In this document: in pieces, positions 8,207 through 17,571 of the stretch
How positions within the stretch are numbered: position 1 is the stretch's first letter
Layout of the letters: the number at the start of each line of letters is the position of its first letter
Source of the DNA: Fictibacillus phosphorivorans
GTDB taxonomy: Bacteria; Bacillota; Bacilli; Bacillales; Fictibacillaceae
DNA: 64,000 bases
Assembly: GCF_001619875.1 (NCBI RefSeq)
Contig: NZ_LRFC01000037.1
Span: forward strand, 207,257-271,256
Direction: 5' to 3'
The notes under the pieces: model-generated
The model's database searches: none
Seen by the model: only the letters and a program-made list of their open reading frames with translations
Told to the model about the DNA's origin: nothing
Position numbers and translations under genes: made by a program

Positions 8207-10125
8207 TAATTTATAACCATATTATTTTGTAAATGAATTTCTAAGTCATCGGCAAGGAGCGGTTTGTACAAGTGATAACCTTGGCCATACAAACACCCTA
8301 GCTCTAAAAGGAATTCAATCTGCTTGCAGCTCTCAATGCCTTCAGCAATGACGCAAAAATCGAGGTTATGCCCCATATCAATAATCGTTTTCACAATGGC
8401 TCCCGCTTTTAAATCTGTCAATATATCATCAACAAACAGCTTATCTATTTTTAATGTATCAACAGGCAATTGTCTTAAGTAGGTTAATGATGAATACCCT
8501 GTTCCAAAGTCATCAACAGATATACGAATTCCTTTCTCTCTTAAACGGATCAAAATAGGAAGAGCTTCATTCATGTTTTGCATGGTCGTGCTTTCTGTAA
8601 TCTCTAATTCTAGCGAGGACGCCGGGAAACCTGTTTCAGAGAGAATGCTCTCTACTCTCTCAATAAAAGTTTCTTCGAGCAGTTGTCTGACTGAGATGTT
8701 AACTGAAATTAAGAGATCCTGAAAACCATTCCGATGCCATTTTACGCCTTGCAGGCAGGCGTTCTTTAATACCCAATCTCCAATCGTGATAATCATTCCC
8801 GTTTCTTCAGTAATCGGAATAAATTCTGCTGGTGAAATGATGCCTTCATCTTCTTTTTTCCAGCGCAGCAATACTTCTACTCCCGCTATCTTCTTTGTAT
8901 CAATTTGTACTAAAGGCTGATACACAAGAAAGAATTCGTCATTTGCTAAGGCTTTTCTTAAGCCATGTTCAAGATTTAACCTTCTTTCCATCTTTCCGTC
9001 ACGTTGTTCCGTAAAAAACTGATATGTATTACGGCCAACCTCTTTTGCTTGGTAAAGAGCAGAATCCGCTCGCTTTAAAAGCGTTTCACTATCAGATCCA
9101 TTGCCTGGGTATGTGCTGATCCCGATGCTCGGTGTAATAAACACCTCTTGTCCACTCAACATAAAAGGTTTTGTAAAAGCCTGAATGATATCTTCTGCTA
9201 TCGATTTAATTTCAGACTCATCATTAAATTGGATAAGAATCAGAAATTCATCACCGCTTCTTCTAAACACTTTCCCTTTAGAATCCACAGTGATTTTTAA
9301 AAGTTCTGCCACTTTTTGCAGCAATAGATCGCCAAAGCTGTGTCCAAGTGTATCATTCAAAACATTAAAACGATCAAGATCTAAATACAACAAAGCAAGG
9401 TTGTTTTTTTTCAGTTCGGCCTCTTTCATTTGATCTTCAATGGTTTGCATAAACATATTGCGATTTGGAAGACCTGTTAATTCATCATAATAGGCCATGT
9501 GTTGAATGGTGATCTCTGCACGTTTTCGCTCGGTTATATCAATGAGGATAGAGTTAAAGTCGACTAGTTCATTTTTTTCATTTAAAAACGGTATACCTCT
9601 GTCATGAATCCATCGGATCTCGCCATTTGGCCTCAGAATTCGATACTCACTTGTCGCAATCATCCCGCTTTGAATATCTTGAGCTCGCTTTTTAATAATC
9701 CCATCATCATCTGGGTGTATCACTTTTTTCCACAATTCTGCGTCGTCATAGAAAGCTTGCATCGGGTAACCATACAATTTCTCAATACCTGATGTAATGA
9801 GCAGCTTATCAGTTTCGAGATTATGCGACCAAATGGCCACATCAATACTGTCAAATATATTTTGAAGTTTAATTCGATTTGCCTCTAACTCTATAAGAGT
9901 TTCTTTATGTTTTAAGATTTCTTGCTCTAGGTCAATTGCATAAGAATCTTTAACTCTAAGCATTTTATAGACTAACACTCCGAAAAGTGCCACTATGCTA
10001 AGGTCAAAACCGTACATGAGATAGTTTCGACTGTATATTAAGCCTATAGTGCTTACAACATGCAGAGTAAATAAAACTGCAATGATATTAATCCACTTTT
10101 TGGTTTTTGAATGTTTTAATGGCAT
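8206..10125 (-). CDS. Membrane PAS-GGDEF-EAL protein, c-di-GMP turnover
   Basis: The order is two membrane segments (about residues 8-60), a short coiled coil, a PAS/PAC sensor (about 80-200), GGDEF (about 205-370) and EAL (about 385-630). The GGDEF motif reads RRSGDEF, with S in place of the first G. The EAL motif reads GVEVLLRW. The EAL domain keeps EITES, DDFGTGYSSL and LKIDKLFVDD, so phosphodiesterase activity is plausible; cyclase activity is uncertain because of the SGDEF change. The architecture resembles B. subtilis DgcW. I choose the ATG at 10125 after GGAGG; an upstream GTG overlaps that site. A c-di-GMP-I riboswitch at 35519-35610 could sense its product. Confidence 0.88.
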   Translation of the reverse strand: MPLKHSKTKKWINIIAVLFTLHVVSTIGLIYSRNYLMYGFDLSIVALFGVLVYKMLRVKDSYAIDLEQEILKHKETLIELEANRIKLQNIFDSIDVAIWSHNLETDKLLITSGIEKLYGYPMQAFYDDAELWKKVIHPDDDGIIKKRAQDIQSGMIATSEYRILRPNGEIRWIHDRGIPFLNEKNELVDFNSILIDITERKRAEITIQHMAYYDELTGLPNRNMFMQTIEDQMKEAELKKNNLALLYLDLDRFNVLNDTLGHSFGDLLLQKVAELLKITVDSKGKVFRRSGDEFLILIQFNDESEIKSIAEDIIQAFTKPFMLSGQEVFITPSIGISTYPGNGSDSETLLKRADSALYQAKEVGRNTYQFFTEQRDGKMERRLNLEHGLRKALANDEFFLVYQPLVQIDTKKIAGVEVLLRWKKEDEGIISPAEFIPITEETGMIITIGDWVLKNACLQGVKWHRNGFQDLLISVNISVRQLLEETFIERVESILSETGFPASSLELEITESTTMQNMNEALPILIRLREKGIRISVDDFGTGYSSLTYLRQLPVDTLKIDKLFVDDILTDLKAGAIVKTIIDMGHNLDFCVIAEGIESCKQIEFLLELGCLYGQGYHLYKPLLADDLEIHLQNNMVIN

Positions 10126-10431
10126 GGGAGCCTCCACGGCTAATAAGTATACCTATTCTATCGGCTGCTTCCTGAAATTTTTCACAAATACATAGTAAAT
10201 TAGATTGTCAAAAGGTTTTGTTCTTTCAAAAACTACTTCTTTAATTCTTAAATTGGAGAATCTAGCTTGAAATTCATTAACGTGAAATTAATTTTCCGCA
10301 AAGACGCTTTGTCTTCTTATAAAATACAATTTGGAATATTGTCCGTTGGAAAAAGATAGTCTGAAAATCTTTAGCGCTTTTAACTGGCAGTTCTACATAA
10401 TTAATCGGGAGTAACACCGTTTAAAAAGAAA
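10126..10431. other. Intergenic stretch with nothing assignable
   Basis: This is A/T-rich sequence upstream of the GGDEF/EAL gene. I see no convincing reading frame with a ribosome-binding site, no RNA motif and no repeat. It presumably holds the promoter of the minus-strand gene. Confidence 0.5.
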
Positions 10432-10468
10432 AAACTCCCTGCCCATCAAACATGAGCAGAGAGTTTTA
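10430..10468 (-). terminator. Intrinsic terminator of the leuS-rhodanese operon
   Basis: AAAACTC with CTGC (from 10431) pairs with GCAG and GAGTTTT (to 10467). On the minus strand the stem is followed by a T-rich tract. Confidence 0.8.
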
Positions 10469-10469
10469 C

Positions 10470-10772
10470 TTAGTTTTTATTATATTCCAGCATGCCGCCA
10501 GTCATATTCTTTACTTTGTAGCCTTGGTCTTGCAGGAAGTAAGCCACATTTTCACTGCGTCGTCCTGAACGGCAGATGATGATGTGTTCTTTATTTTTGT
10601 CAATCTCATTTAAACGATCAGGTATATCACCCATTTTGATATGAGCCGCTTCTGGAATTTTTCCTTCAGCTACTTCCTCATCCTCACGAACATCAATCAG
10701 GGAAATCTTTTTTCCATCCTTTAATAATTGTTTTACTTCGGATGGTGAAACCTCTTGTAATTCATTTTCCAT
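10470..10772 (-). CDS. Single-domain rhodanese-like protein (YtwF-like)
   Basis: This is a 100-residue rhodanese domain with the active-site loop CRSGRR (cysteine at about residue 67), suited to carrying a persulfide for sulfur transfer. The N-terminal DVREDEE motif and the C-terminal MTGGMLEY are standard. GGAGG sits nine bases before the ATG. It starts 15 bp downstream of the leuS stop on the same strand and is probably cotranscribed under the leuS T-box. B. subtilis YtwF, near leuS, is the likely counterpart. Confidence 0.85.
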   Translation of the reverse strand: MENELQEVSPSEVKQLLKDGKKISLIDVREDEEVAEGKIPEAAHIKMGDIPDRLNEIDKNKEHIIICRSGRRSENVAYFLQDQGYKVKNMTGGMLEYNKN

Positions 10773-10787
10773 GAAAAGTGTCCTCCT

Positions 10788-13208
10788 TTAATTGGCAACG
10801 ATATTCACAAGTTTACCAGGTACTGTAATTACTTTGCGAATCGTCTTACCTTCAATGCTTTGTTGTACAGATTCTTCTCCAAGTGCAGCTTGCTCCATAT
10901 CTGAACCGCTGATGTTGGCAGCAATCGTCATCTTTGCTTTTAATTTTCCATTTACTTGAACAACGATTTCAACTTCATTTTCTACAAGTTGTGCTTCATC
11001 CCAAACCGGCCAAGAAGCATATGCAATACTGCCTTCTCCACCTAGCATTTCCCATAGCTCTTCACAAATATGCGGAGCGATCGGAGAAAGCATTTTAACG
11101 AATCCTTCAATCAAGTCTTTAGGAAGCTCATCTTGCTTGTTTGCCTCGTTCACGAAAACCATTAATTGTGAGATCGCTGTGTTAAAACGAAGCCCTTCAA
11201 AATCCTCTGTTACCTTCTTAACTGTTAGATGATATAAACGGTTGAAAGATTCACTCGCTTGTGAATTTCTAATTGCAGGATTTAAGTGCTGTCCATCTTC
11301 TGAAACAAGCAATCTCCAAACACGATCAAGGAAACGACGGGAACCATCCAAGCCCGTAGTGCTCCAAGCGATCGATGCATCTAGAGGTCCCATGAACATT
11401 TCATACAGTCGAAGTGTATCTGCACCATGACTTTGTACGATTTCATCAGGATTTACAACATTTCCTTTTGACTTACTCATTTTTTCGTTATTCTCTCCAA
11501 GAATCATCCCTTGGTTGAAAAGTTTTTGGAAAGGCTCTTTTGTTGGAACGATTCCAAGATCGTACATCACTTTGTGCCAGAAGCGTGCGTATAGAAGGTG
11601 TAAAACAGCATGTTCTGCTCCACCGATATAGATATCAACTGGAAGCCAGTGCTTTAATTTTTCAGGTGATGCTAATTGCTCTTCGTTTTTCGGATCGATG
11701 TAACGAAGGTAGTACCAGCAGCTTCCTGCCCACTGAGGCATTGTATTTGTCTCACGGCGGCCTTTCTTGCCTGTTTCAGGATCAACCACGTTCACCCAGT
11801 CTTCTACGTTAGCCAAAGGTGATTCTCCAGTGCCTGATGGTTTAATTTCTTTTACAACAGGAAGAAGAAGCGGCAATTGATCCTCGGGAACCGTTGACAT
11901 CGTGCCATCTTCCCAATGGATAACTGGAATTGGCTCGCCCCAATAACGCTGACGTGAGAATAACCAGTCACGTAGGCGATACGTAATTTTCTTTTCGCCT
12001 TTTCCGTTTTCTGAAAGCCATTCGTTCATTTTTGCAATAGCATCTATTTTTTGCATACCATTCAAAAAGTCAGAGTTTACATGTTCTCCGTCCCCTGTGT
12101 ACGCTTCTTTAGATACGTCTCCGCCTGCAACTACTTCAGCGATTGGAAGTTCATACTTTACAGCGAATTCATGGTCACGCTCATCATGTGCAGGTACTGC
12201 CATAATTGCACCAGTACCATAGCTTGCTAGAACATAATCTGCAATCCAGATCGGAAGCTTTGCACCAGTAACTGGATGAATCGCATAAGCTCCTGTAAAG
12301 ACACCTGATTTTTCTTTGGCTAGTTCTGTTCGCTCAAGATCAGACTTTGTTTCAACTTGTTTTTGGTATGCTGTTACTGCCTCTAATTGATCAGCTGTAA
12401 CAATTTCTTCTACTAGTTTACTTTCAGGAGCAAGTACTAAATACGTTGCACCAAAAAGGGTATCTGGACGAGTTGTAAATACTGTAATTTTAGAAGAATG
12501 ACCATCCACATCAAAATGAACTTCTGCTCCTTCTGAACGGCCAATCCAGTTACGCTGCATATCTTTCAAGCTTTCTGGCCAATCTAGTTCATTCAGATCT
12601 TCTAATAATCTGTCAGCATACGCTGTAATTTTCAGCATCCATTGTTTCATAGGTTTACGGACGACAGGATGTCCGCCACGTTCACTCTTACCGTCGATTA
12701 CTTCTTCATTGGCAAGAACCGTTCCAAGTGCCTCACACCAGTTCACAGGCACTTCATCCACATAAGCAAGGCCCTTATTATAAAGCTGGATAAAGATCCA
12801 TTGCGTCCACTTGTAATAAGAAGGATCTGTCGTGTTTACTTCACGGTCCCAGTCGTATGAGAAGCCTAGCTCTTTAATCTGTCTGCGGAAAGTATTGATA
12901 TTCTTTTCTGTAAACTCCGCAGGGTCGTTCCCTGTATCAAGAGCGTATTGTTCTGCAGGAAGACCAAAAGCATCCCATCCCATCGGATGAAGTACATTAT
13001 ATCCTTGCATACGCTTCATTCTAGATAGGATATCAGTTGCCGTGTATCCTTCCGGGTGACCTACGTGCAGGCCTGCTCCAGATGGGTAAGGAAACATATC
13101 TAACGCGTAAAATTTCTTTTTGTCATATTCTTCTTTCGTCTGGAACGTTTTGTTCTCATCCCAGAACTGCTGCCACTTTTTCTCGATTGTTTTGTGGTTA
13201 TAGTACAT
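10788..13208 (-). CDS. leuS: Leucyl-tRNA synthetase
   Basis: This class I synthetase charges tRNA-Leu. Its length (806) is normal for Bacillus. The HIGH-type motif is HVGH at residues 48-51 and the KMSKS motif lies near residue 575. The editing (CP1) domain is present in the middle, with [12 protein letters not shown] and the [15 protein letters not shown] segment that holds the editing-site aspartate. GGGAGG precedes the ATG. Expression should respond to uncharged tRNA-Leu through the T-box at 13235-13500. The rhodanese gene follows in the same operon. Confidence 0.98.
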   Translation of the reverse strand: MYYNHKTIEKKWQQFWDENKTFQTKEEYDKKKFYALDMFPYPSGAGLHVGHPEGYTATDILSRMKRMQGYNVLHPMGWDAFGLPAEQYALDTGNDPAEFTEKNINTFRRQIKELGFSYDWDREVNTTDPSYYKWTQWIFIQLYNKGLAYVDEVPVNWCEALGTVLANEEVIDGKSERGGHPVVRKPMKQWMLKITAYADRLLEDLNELDWPESLKDMQRNWIGRSEGAEVHFDVDGHSSKITVFTTRPDTLFGATYLVLAPESKLVEEIVTADQLEAVTAYQKQVETKSDLERTELAKEKSGVFTGAYAIHPVTGAKLPIWIADYVLASYGTGAIMAVPAHDERDHEFAVKYELPIAEVVAGGDVSKEAYTGDGEHVNSDFLNGMQKIDAIAKMNEWLSENGKGEKKITYRLRDWLFSRQRYWGEPIPVIHWEDGTMSTVPEDQLPLLLPVVKEIKPSGTGESPLANVEDWVNVVDPETGKKGRRETNTMPQWAGSCWYYLRYIDPKNEEQLASPEKLKHWLPVDIYIGGAEHAVLHLLYARFWHKVMYDLGIVPTKEPFQKLFNQGMILGENNEKMSKSKGNVVNPDEIVQSHGADTLRLYEMFMGPLDASIAWSTTGLDGSRRFLDRVWRLLVSEDGQHLNPAIRNSQASESFNRLYHLTVKKVTEDFEGLRFNTAISQLMVFVNEANKQDELPKDLIEGFVKMLSPIAPHICEELWEMLGGEGSIAYASWPVWDEAQLVENEVEIVVQVNGKLKAKMTIAANISGSDMEQAALGEESVQQSIEGKTIRKVITVPGKLVNIVAN

Positions 13209-13234
13209 AACCGATCCTCCCTTAGAAAACTGAA

Positions 13235-13500
13235 CTTTAAAAACAAAAAACCTTCCGCCCCTAATAAAACATTAGGGACGAAAGGTTAGTTAACAATTTT
13301 AAACCTGCCGCGGTACCACCCTGATTAATGCAAAGATCGCATTCACTCGGAAACAGACCTTAACGCGGCGAACGGCAAGCACTACTTCATTCACACTTGC
13401 AACTAAAGGGCGAGTTCAAAAAAGTCCGGGCTGACTTGCACCAACCGTCAACTCTCTATCGTTCCATTCTTTTTCTACTACTCCCTAATCATCGTTATTA
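13235..13500 (-). promoter_or_regulatory. T-box leader of leuS
   Basis: On the minus strand the T-box sequence AGGGTGGTACCGCGG is present at 13309-13323, followed by a terminator stem (13245-13287) and a T run. Upstream, the specifier region reads GAACTCGCC; CTC at 13412-13414 is a leucine codon, matching the downstream leuS. Uncharged tRNA-Leu binding would favour the antiterminator. Confidence 0.95.
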
Positions 13501-13620
13501 AAATTTTAGATGTTAATTTGTATTTTATGAATACTTTCCTAAATTGTCAAGGTTGTTAAGCATATAATAACCTTTTTTTTCCACTTCCAAACAACATAAT
13601 TCACATATTTATCCCTCATC

Positions 13621-13681
13621 TTGACAAACCTTCTGCTGCTGTTTACATTAATGTTAACTATTACAAATTAATGGTTTACAT
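13621..13681 (+). promoter_or_regulatory. bioY promoter with BirA operator
   Basis: TTGACA at 13621-13626 and TACATT at 13644-13649 (17-bp spacer) form a promoter. Over the start region, ATGTTAACT (13651-13659) and GGTTTACAT (13673-13681) are inverted half-sites about 13 bp apart, the layout of Firmicute BirA operators. Biotin-loaded BirA would repress bioY. Confidence 0.8.
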
Positions 13682-13701
13682 TTAAAAAGGGGTGCAAAAC
13701 G

Positions 13702-14271
13702 ATGCATGCTACAAATGAAAGATTAAAAATGTCACTTTATGCTGCACTTATGGCAGGAATTACAGCGATTCTTGCTCAACTAACGATTCCGTTGCCGCTT
13801 GTCCCCATTACTGGACAGACTTTGGCCATTGGATTATGTGCAACGATTTTAGGAAAAAGGTACGGTACAATGGCTGTTGCCCTTTACATCGCAATGGGGG
13901 CTGTAGGGCTTCCGGTTTTCTCAGAAGCTAAAGGCGGTTTCTCTGTCCTTGTTGGTCCTACTGGCGGTTATATTATCGGCTTTATTATTTCTGCTTACAT
14001 TATGGGTCTTATACTAGAAAAAACGAGATTCACCCTTACTCCTGCAGTCATTGCAAACATAATCGGAATGGTAATCACACTCGTGGTTGGTGCTGTTCAA
14101 TTAAAATTCGCAGCAGGTCTTACTTGGGACCAAGCATTATCTGGCGGTGTTTATCCATTCATTATCGTGGGAGTAATTAAAGCAGTTCTAGCATCCGTGT
14201 TAGGGATTACGATTCGAAGACGACTATTAGCTGCAAAACTGCTTTCACAGCACGATGTGAAAGCAGCATAA
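13702..14271 (+). CDS. bioY: Biotin transporter BioY (ECF S component)
   Basis: This 189-residue integral membrane protein with about six segments binds biotin as the substrate subunit of an ECF transporter. The family signature region ITGQTLAIGLCATILGKR and the GPTGGYIIGF segment are clear. GGGGTG precedes the ATG. The upstream BirA operator agrees with the assignment. No EcfAT genes are adjacent, as usual for stand-alone bioY in Firmicutes, which share a common energy module. A terminator follows directly. Confidence 0.95.
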   Translation: MHATNERLKMSLYAALMAGITAILAQLTIPLPLVPITGQTLAIGLCATILGKRYGTMAVALYIAMGAVGLPVFSEAKGGFSVLVGPTGGYIIGFIISAYIMGLILEKTRFTLTPAVIANIIGMVITLVVGAVQLKFAAGLTWDQALSGGVYPFIIVGVIKAVLASVLGITIRRRLLAAKLLSQHDVKAA

Positions 14272-14292
14272 ATTAACAGTATAGTATAACCT

Positions 14293-14332
14293 AAAAAGAC
14301 AGCATGACGAATCCGTCACCTGTCTTTTTCTT
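14293..14332 (+). terminator. Intrinsic terminator after bioY
   Basis: GACAG...GACG (from 14298) pairs with CGTC...CTGTC (to 14325), followed by TTTTTC. It lies between convergent bioY and an MFS gene and may serve both. Confidence 0.85.
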
Positions 14333-14359
14333 ATACGTAATCATCTATAAACTTAGACG

Positions 14360-15556
14360 TTAAGATACTTGCCGAGGAACATCTGGTTGTTTCATTGCAT
14401 ATCTGTTTTTGCTGTAAATAATCGTGAGTATGAAGGACAAAACCAATAATCCCATGATTGTTTGGAACAGTACTGAAATATTGAAGATATCTGCAATCAT
14501 TCCGCCAAAAAGCGGTCCAAGCATTCTACCGCCCGTTGCTGTGGAATTCACAATTCCTTGATAGAATCCAGCTCTTCCTTGCGGAGCAAGTTCTGATGCA
14601 ATTGAAGGAACTCCCGGCCAGACAAGCATCTCTCCAACCGTAAGAACGATCATTGCAATCATAAAACCGCTAAAATCTTTTGCGTTTCCTACGATCACAA
14701 AAGATATAACAAATATAGAGTAGCCTACTAAGATCTGTGCCGTTGTAGAATGCAGCCATCTTTTTAGAAAAAGATTTACGAGCGGCTGCCCTAAAACGAT
14801 GAATAAGCCGTTTACCGTCCATAATAAACTGTACATTTTAAGAGTAACCCCAAGCGTTTGCGTATAAGCAGCAATGGTAGACTGCCATTGAACATACCCA
14901 ATCCATGCTAACAAATACCCTCCGCAAAGAATCAACAGGGCGATAAACGCTTCTTTATTATGAATTCTCTTTCGCTGAGAAAAAACAGTTTGTACAGACG
15001 TATTTTCTTTTTCATCAATTCCTTTAAAACCAATCAAAACAATGAGAAAAAAGATAAATGATAACGCGGAACAACTGATGAACGATAGTGTGAAAGAATA
15101 AGAAGCAGCGAATCCCCCAAGGGCGGCTCCAAGAGCTACCCCGACATTTTGTGCGATATAAATGCGGTTAAACGCCTTTCTTCCTCCTTCTCTCCACATG
15201 GTGCCTGCAAGTGCATACATGGAAGGAAATACAATTCCCATTCCAAATCCCATAAAGACAAGAAGAACGCTGTACGTCCAAAAGTCATGAAACCAGATTA
15301 ATAAAAAGGAAGTCGTAAATGAAATAGAAACACCGAGCATGATGGTTCGATATCCGCCTAACTTGTCGAATAAAATTCCTCCAGTTAAATTACCAATAAT
15401 GCCTGCACCAGAATTAAGTAGAAGCACAATCCCAGCAACGGTTAACGATTTTCCTAAGTGTTCATGTATAAAAATGGTATTGATCGGCCACAAAAAGCTT
15501 GAGCCGGTAACATTTAGTGCCATACCAATAATAAGAAGCCATACTTTCGCTGGCAT
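14360..15556 (-). CDS. MFS drug-efflux type transporter
   Basis: This is a major facilitator protein of 398 residues with about 12 membrane segments. The loop 2-3 motif is present as GGILFDKLGGYRTIM, and the sixth loop reads RKAFNRIYIAQNVGVALG. Size and layout fit DHA1-type efflux pumps; B. subtilis YttB lies in the same neighbourhood and may be the counterpart. The substrate is unknown. GGGGGAG is five bases before the ATG. It is divergent from mnmL. Confidence 0.8.
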   Translation of the reverse strand: MPAKVWLLIIGMALNVTGSSFLWPINTIFIHEHLGKSLTVAGIVLLLNSGAGIIGNLTGGILFDKLGGYRTIMLGVSISFTTSFLLIWFHDFWTYSVLLVFMGFGMGIVFPSMYALAGTMWREGGRKAFNRIYIAQNVGVALGAALGGFAASYSFTLSFISCSALSFIFFLIVLIGFKGIDEKENTSVQTVFSQRKRIHNKEAFIALLILCGGYLLAWIGYVQWQSTIAAYTQTLGVTLKMYSLLWTVNGLFIVLGQPLVNLFLKRWLHSTTAQILVGYSIFVISFVIVGNAKDFSGFMIAMIVLTVGEMLVWPGVPSIASELAPQGRAGFYQGIVNSTATGGRMLGPLFGGMIADIFNISVLFQTIMGLLVLSFILTIIYSKNRYAMKQPDVPRQVS

Positions 15557-15732
15557 ATAAACTCCCCCGCATACTGCAATGATGTCATAAATCCCTTCTG
15601 TATTTTAGTCCTTTTCCCTATACTTTACAATGAGTAAGAACTAGTAAGAACTGACAACTCATTTTGCCGTTCGTCACTTGAACATGCTACAATGTCATAT
15701 GGTGCTCATCACCGTATGAAGGAGTGAAAAGG

Positions 15733-16695
15733 ATGACACACCTTATAGAAAAACCGCCCTATTTTGGGGATAAACGATATTACACATGGAATCAGCATTT
15801 AAAATCACATTTTGGTGATAAAATTATAAAAGTTCCATTAGACGGTGGATTCGATTGCCCTAATCGTGATGGAAATGCCGCTTTTGGCGGCTGTACATTC
15901 TGCTCTCAAAGCGGTTCAGGAGATTTTGCCGGTAACCGCCGTGACGATATCATTACCCAGTTTCACACGGTTAAGGAAAGAATGCACACCAAGTGGAAAA
16001 AAGGAAAGTACATTGGCTATTTTCAAGCCTTTACAAACACTTATGCTCCCGTTGAACAGTTAAAAGAACTTTACGAAACTGTTCTTGAGCAAGAAGGTGT
16101 TGTTGGACTTTCCATTGCGACTAGACCAGATTGCCTGCCGGATGATGTAGTCGAATATCTAGCTGACTTAAATAAACGTACGTATCTTTGGGTTGAATTA
16201 GGACTTCAGACTGTACATGAAAGAACAGCCATGCTCATTAACAGGGCACATGACTATCCGACATATGTTGAAGGTGTTGAGAAGCTTCGTAAACATGACA
16301 TTAATGTTTGCTCACATATCATTAACGGATTACCGCTAGAGACTCCAGAAATGATGATGGAAACAGCCCGTGAAGTAGCTAAACTCGATGTTCAAGGAAT
16401 TAAGATCCATCTTCTTCATCTTCTAAAAAAGACACCTATGGTTAAGCAGTACGAACAAGGCATGTTAGAATTTCTTGATTTTGAAACGTACGTAAACTTG
16501 GTCTGTGATCAGCTGGAGATTCTACCTCCTGACATGATGATTCATCGATTAACAGGTGATGGCCCCTCTGACCTTTTAGTAGGTCCAATGTGGAGCCTGA
16601 ACAAATGGAAAGTATTAAACGCGATTGAAAGTGAACTAAAAGAACGAAACAGCTTTCAAGGTAAATTTTATAAACCGTCAGAGGTGAACTCGTAA
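15733..16695 (+). CDS. mnmL: Radical SAM tRNA-modification enzyme MnmL (YtqA)
   Basis: This radical SAM protein (TIGR01212 family) of 320 residues binds a 4Fe-4S cluster through C42, C54 and C57 (C-x11-C-x2-C, in DCPNRDGNAAFGGCTFC). B. subtilis YtqA has been tied to the mnm5s2U pathway of wobble uridine 34 in Gram-positives, converting the carboxymethylaminomethyl form and feeding MnmM; I take that from memory. I choose the ATG at 15733, eight bases after AAGGAG; an upstream GTG overlaps it. The stop overlaps the mnmM start (TAATG), indicating translational coupling. Confidence 0.85.
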   Translation: MTHLIEKPPYFGDKRYYTWNQHLKSHFGDKIIKVPLDGGFDCPNRDGNAAFGGCTFCSQSGSGDFAGNRRDDIITQFHTVKERMHTKWKKGKYIGYFQAFTNTYAPVEQLKELYETVLEQEGVVGLSIATRPDCLPDDVVEYLADLNKRTYLWVELGLQTVHERTAMLINRAHDYPTYVEGVEKLRKHDINVCSHIINGLPLETPEMMMETAREVAKLDVQGIKIHLLHLLKKTPMVKQYEQGMLEFLDFETYVNLVCDQLEILPPDMMIHRLTGDGPSDLLVGPMWSLNKWKVLNAIESELKERNSFQGKFYKPSEVNS

Positions 16696-17270
16696 TGAGA
16701 TTAGAGGGTGTACTGCCATTTGCCAGAACGCTACTTCGTTCGTTCTGCAAACCAGGAGACTTCGTTATTGATGCAACATGCGGAAATGGAAATGATACTT
16801 TATATTTATCAAATCTCGTTGGTGAGAACGGCCATGTTTTTGCTTTTGATATTCAAGAACAAGCCATACAAAATTCAAAAAAGCGCATGATTAATCATCA
16901 CGCGGATCAAAACGTAACCTTCTATCACGCTTCACATGATGAGTTGATGGAGCAGCTTCCTAGTGATCTCAAGTCTAAGGTATCAGCTGCTATCTTTAAC
17001 CTTGGCTACCTTCCGGGAAGTGACAAATCCATTACCACAACAGGTTCATCTACCATCAGTGCTATTGAACAGCTTCTGCAATTATTAAAACCTGAAGGCG
17101 TCATCATACTCGTGATCTACCATGGACATGAAGAGGGCAAAAGAGAAAAAGAAGAAGTCATGAAGTATGTAAAACAGCTGGATCAGAAACAGGCACATGT
17201 TTTGCAGTACGAATTTATTAATCAAAAAAACGATCCGCCATTTGTAGTTGCGATCGAAAAAAGAGGCTGA
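16695..17270 (+). CDS. mnmM: tRNA 5-aminomethyl-2-thiouridine methyltransferase MnmM (YtqB)
   Basis: This 191-residue class I methyltransferase has motif I in IDATCGNGND (residues 25-34) and the catalytic-loop sequence FNLGYLPG. YtqB-family MnmM uses SAM to methylate the aminomethyl group of nm5s2U34, giving mnm5s2U, as MnmC does in Proteobacteria. The start overlaps the mnmL stop by one base, so the pair is one operon. The stop codon lies inside the base of a strong terminator. Confidence 0.88.
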   Translation: MRLEGVLPFARTLLRSFCKPGDFVIDATCGNGNDTLYLSNLVGENGHVFAFDIQEQAIQNSKKRMINHHADQNVTFYHASHDELMEQLPSDLKSKVSAAIFNLGYLPGSDKSITTTGSSTISAIEQLLQLLKPEGVIILVIYHGHEEGKREKEEVMKYVKQLDQKQAHVLQYEFINQKNDPPFVVAIEKRG

Positions 17271-17304
17271 ATTCAACTAACCACGTTGATTCAGCCTTTT
17301 TTAA
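17264..17304 (+). terminator. Intrinsic terminator of mnmL-mnmM
   Basis: GGCTGAAT plus CAAC pairs with GTTG plus ATTCAGCC (to 17297), followed by six T. The stem includes the mnmM stop codon. Confidence 0.9.
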
Positions 17305-17386
17305 GATCTTCTCTAGTTAAAATGGTTCAATTTCTCCGAACAGAAATTGTTCTTTGCACATACCTATTAGGGTATTCAGCTCATCG

Positions 17387-17480
17387 AATCCAAAAGTTTA
17401 GCCAAGCAATCCAGAAATTTAGGCTGTTTATCCACGAGTTTTGCCACTCAATCCAAAAATTTTTGGGTTTTATCGACGAG
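17387..17480. repeat. Phased short repeat array, 21-bp period (AATCCAAAA type)
   Basis: AATCCAAAAG (17387), AATCCAGAAA (17408), TATCCACGAG (17429), AATCCAAAAA (17450) and TATCGACGAG (17471) are spaced by exactly 21 bp. The linkers are variable and T-rich. It is non-coding and lies between convergent mnmM and ytpB. Confidence 0.9.
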
Positions 17481-17571
17481 TTTACATTTCTCGACAAATT
17501 ACGCACTCTTTGTTACCCTCATATACCCATGTGATAACGCACGCACGTTATCACCATCGACTTTAAAAAGC

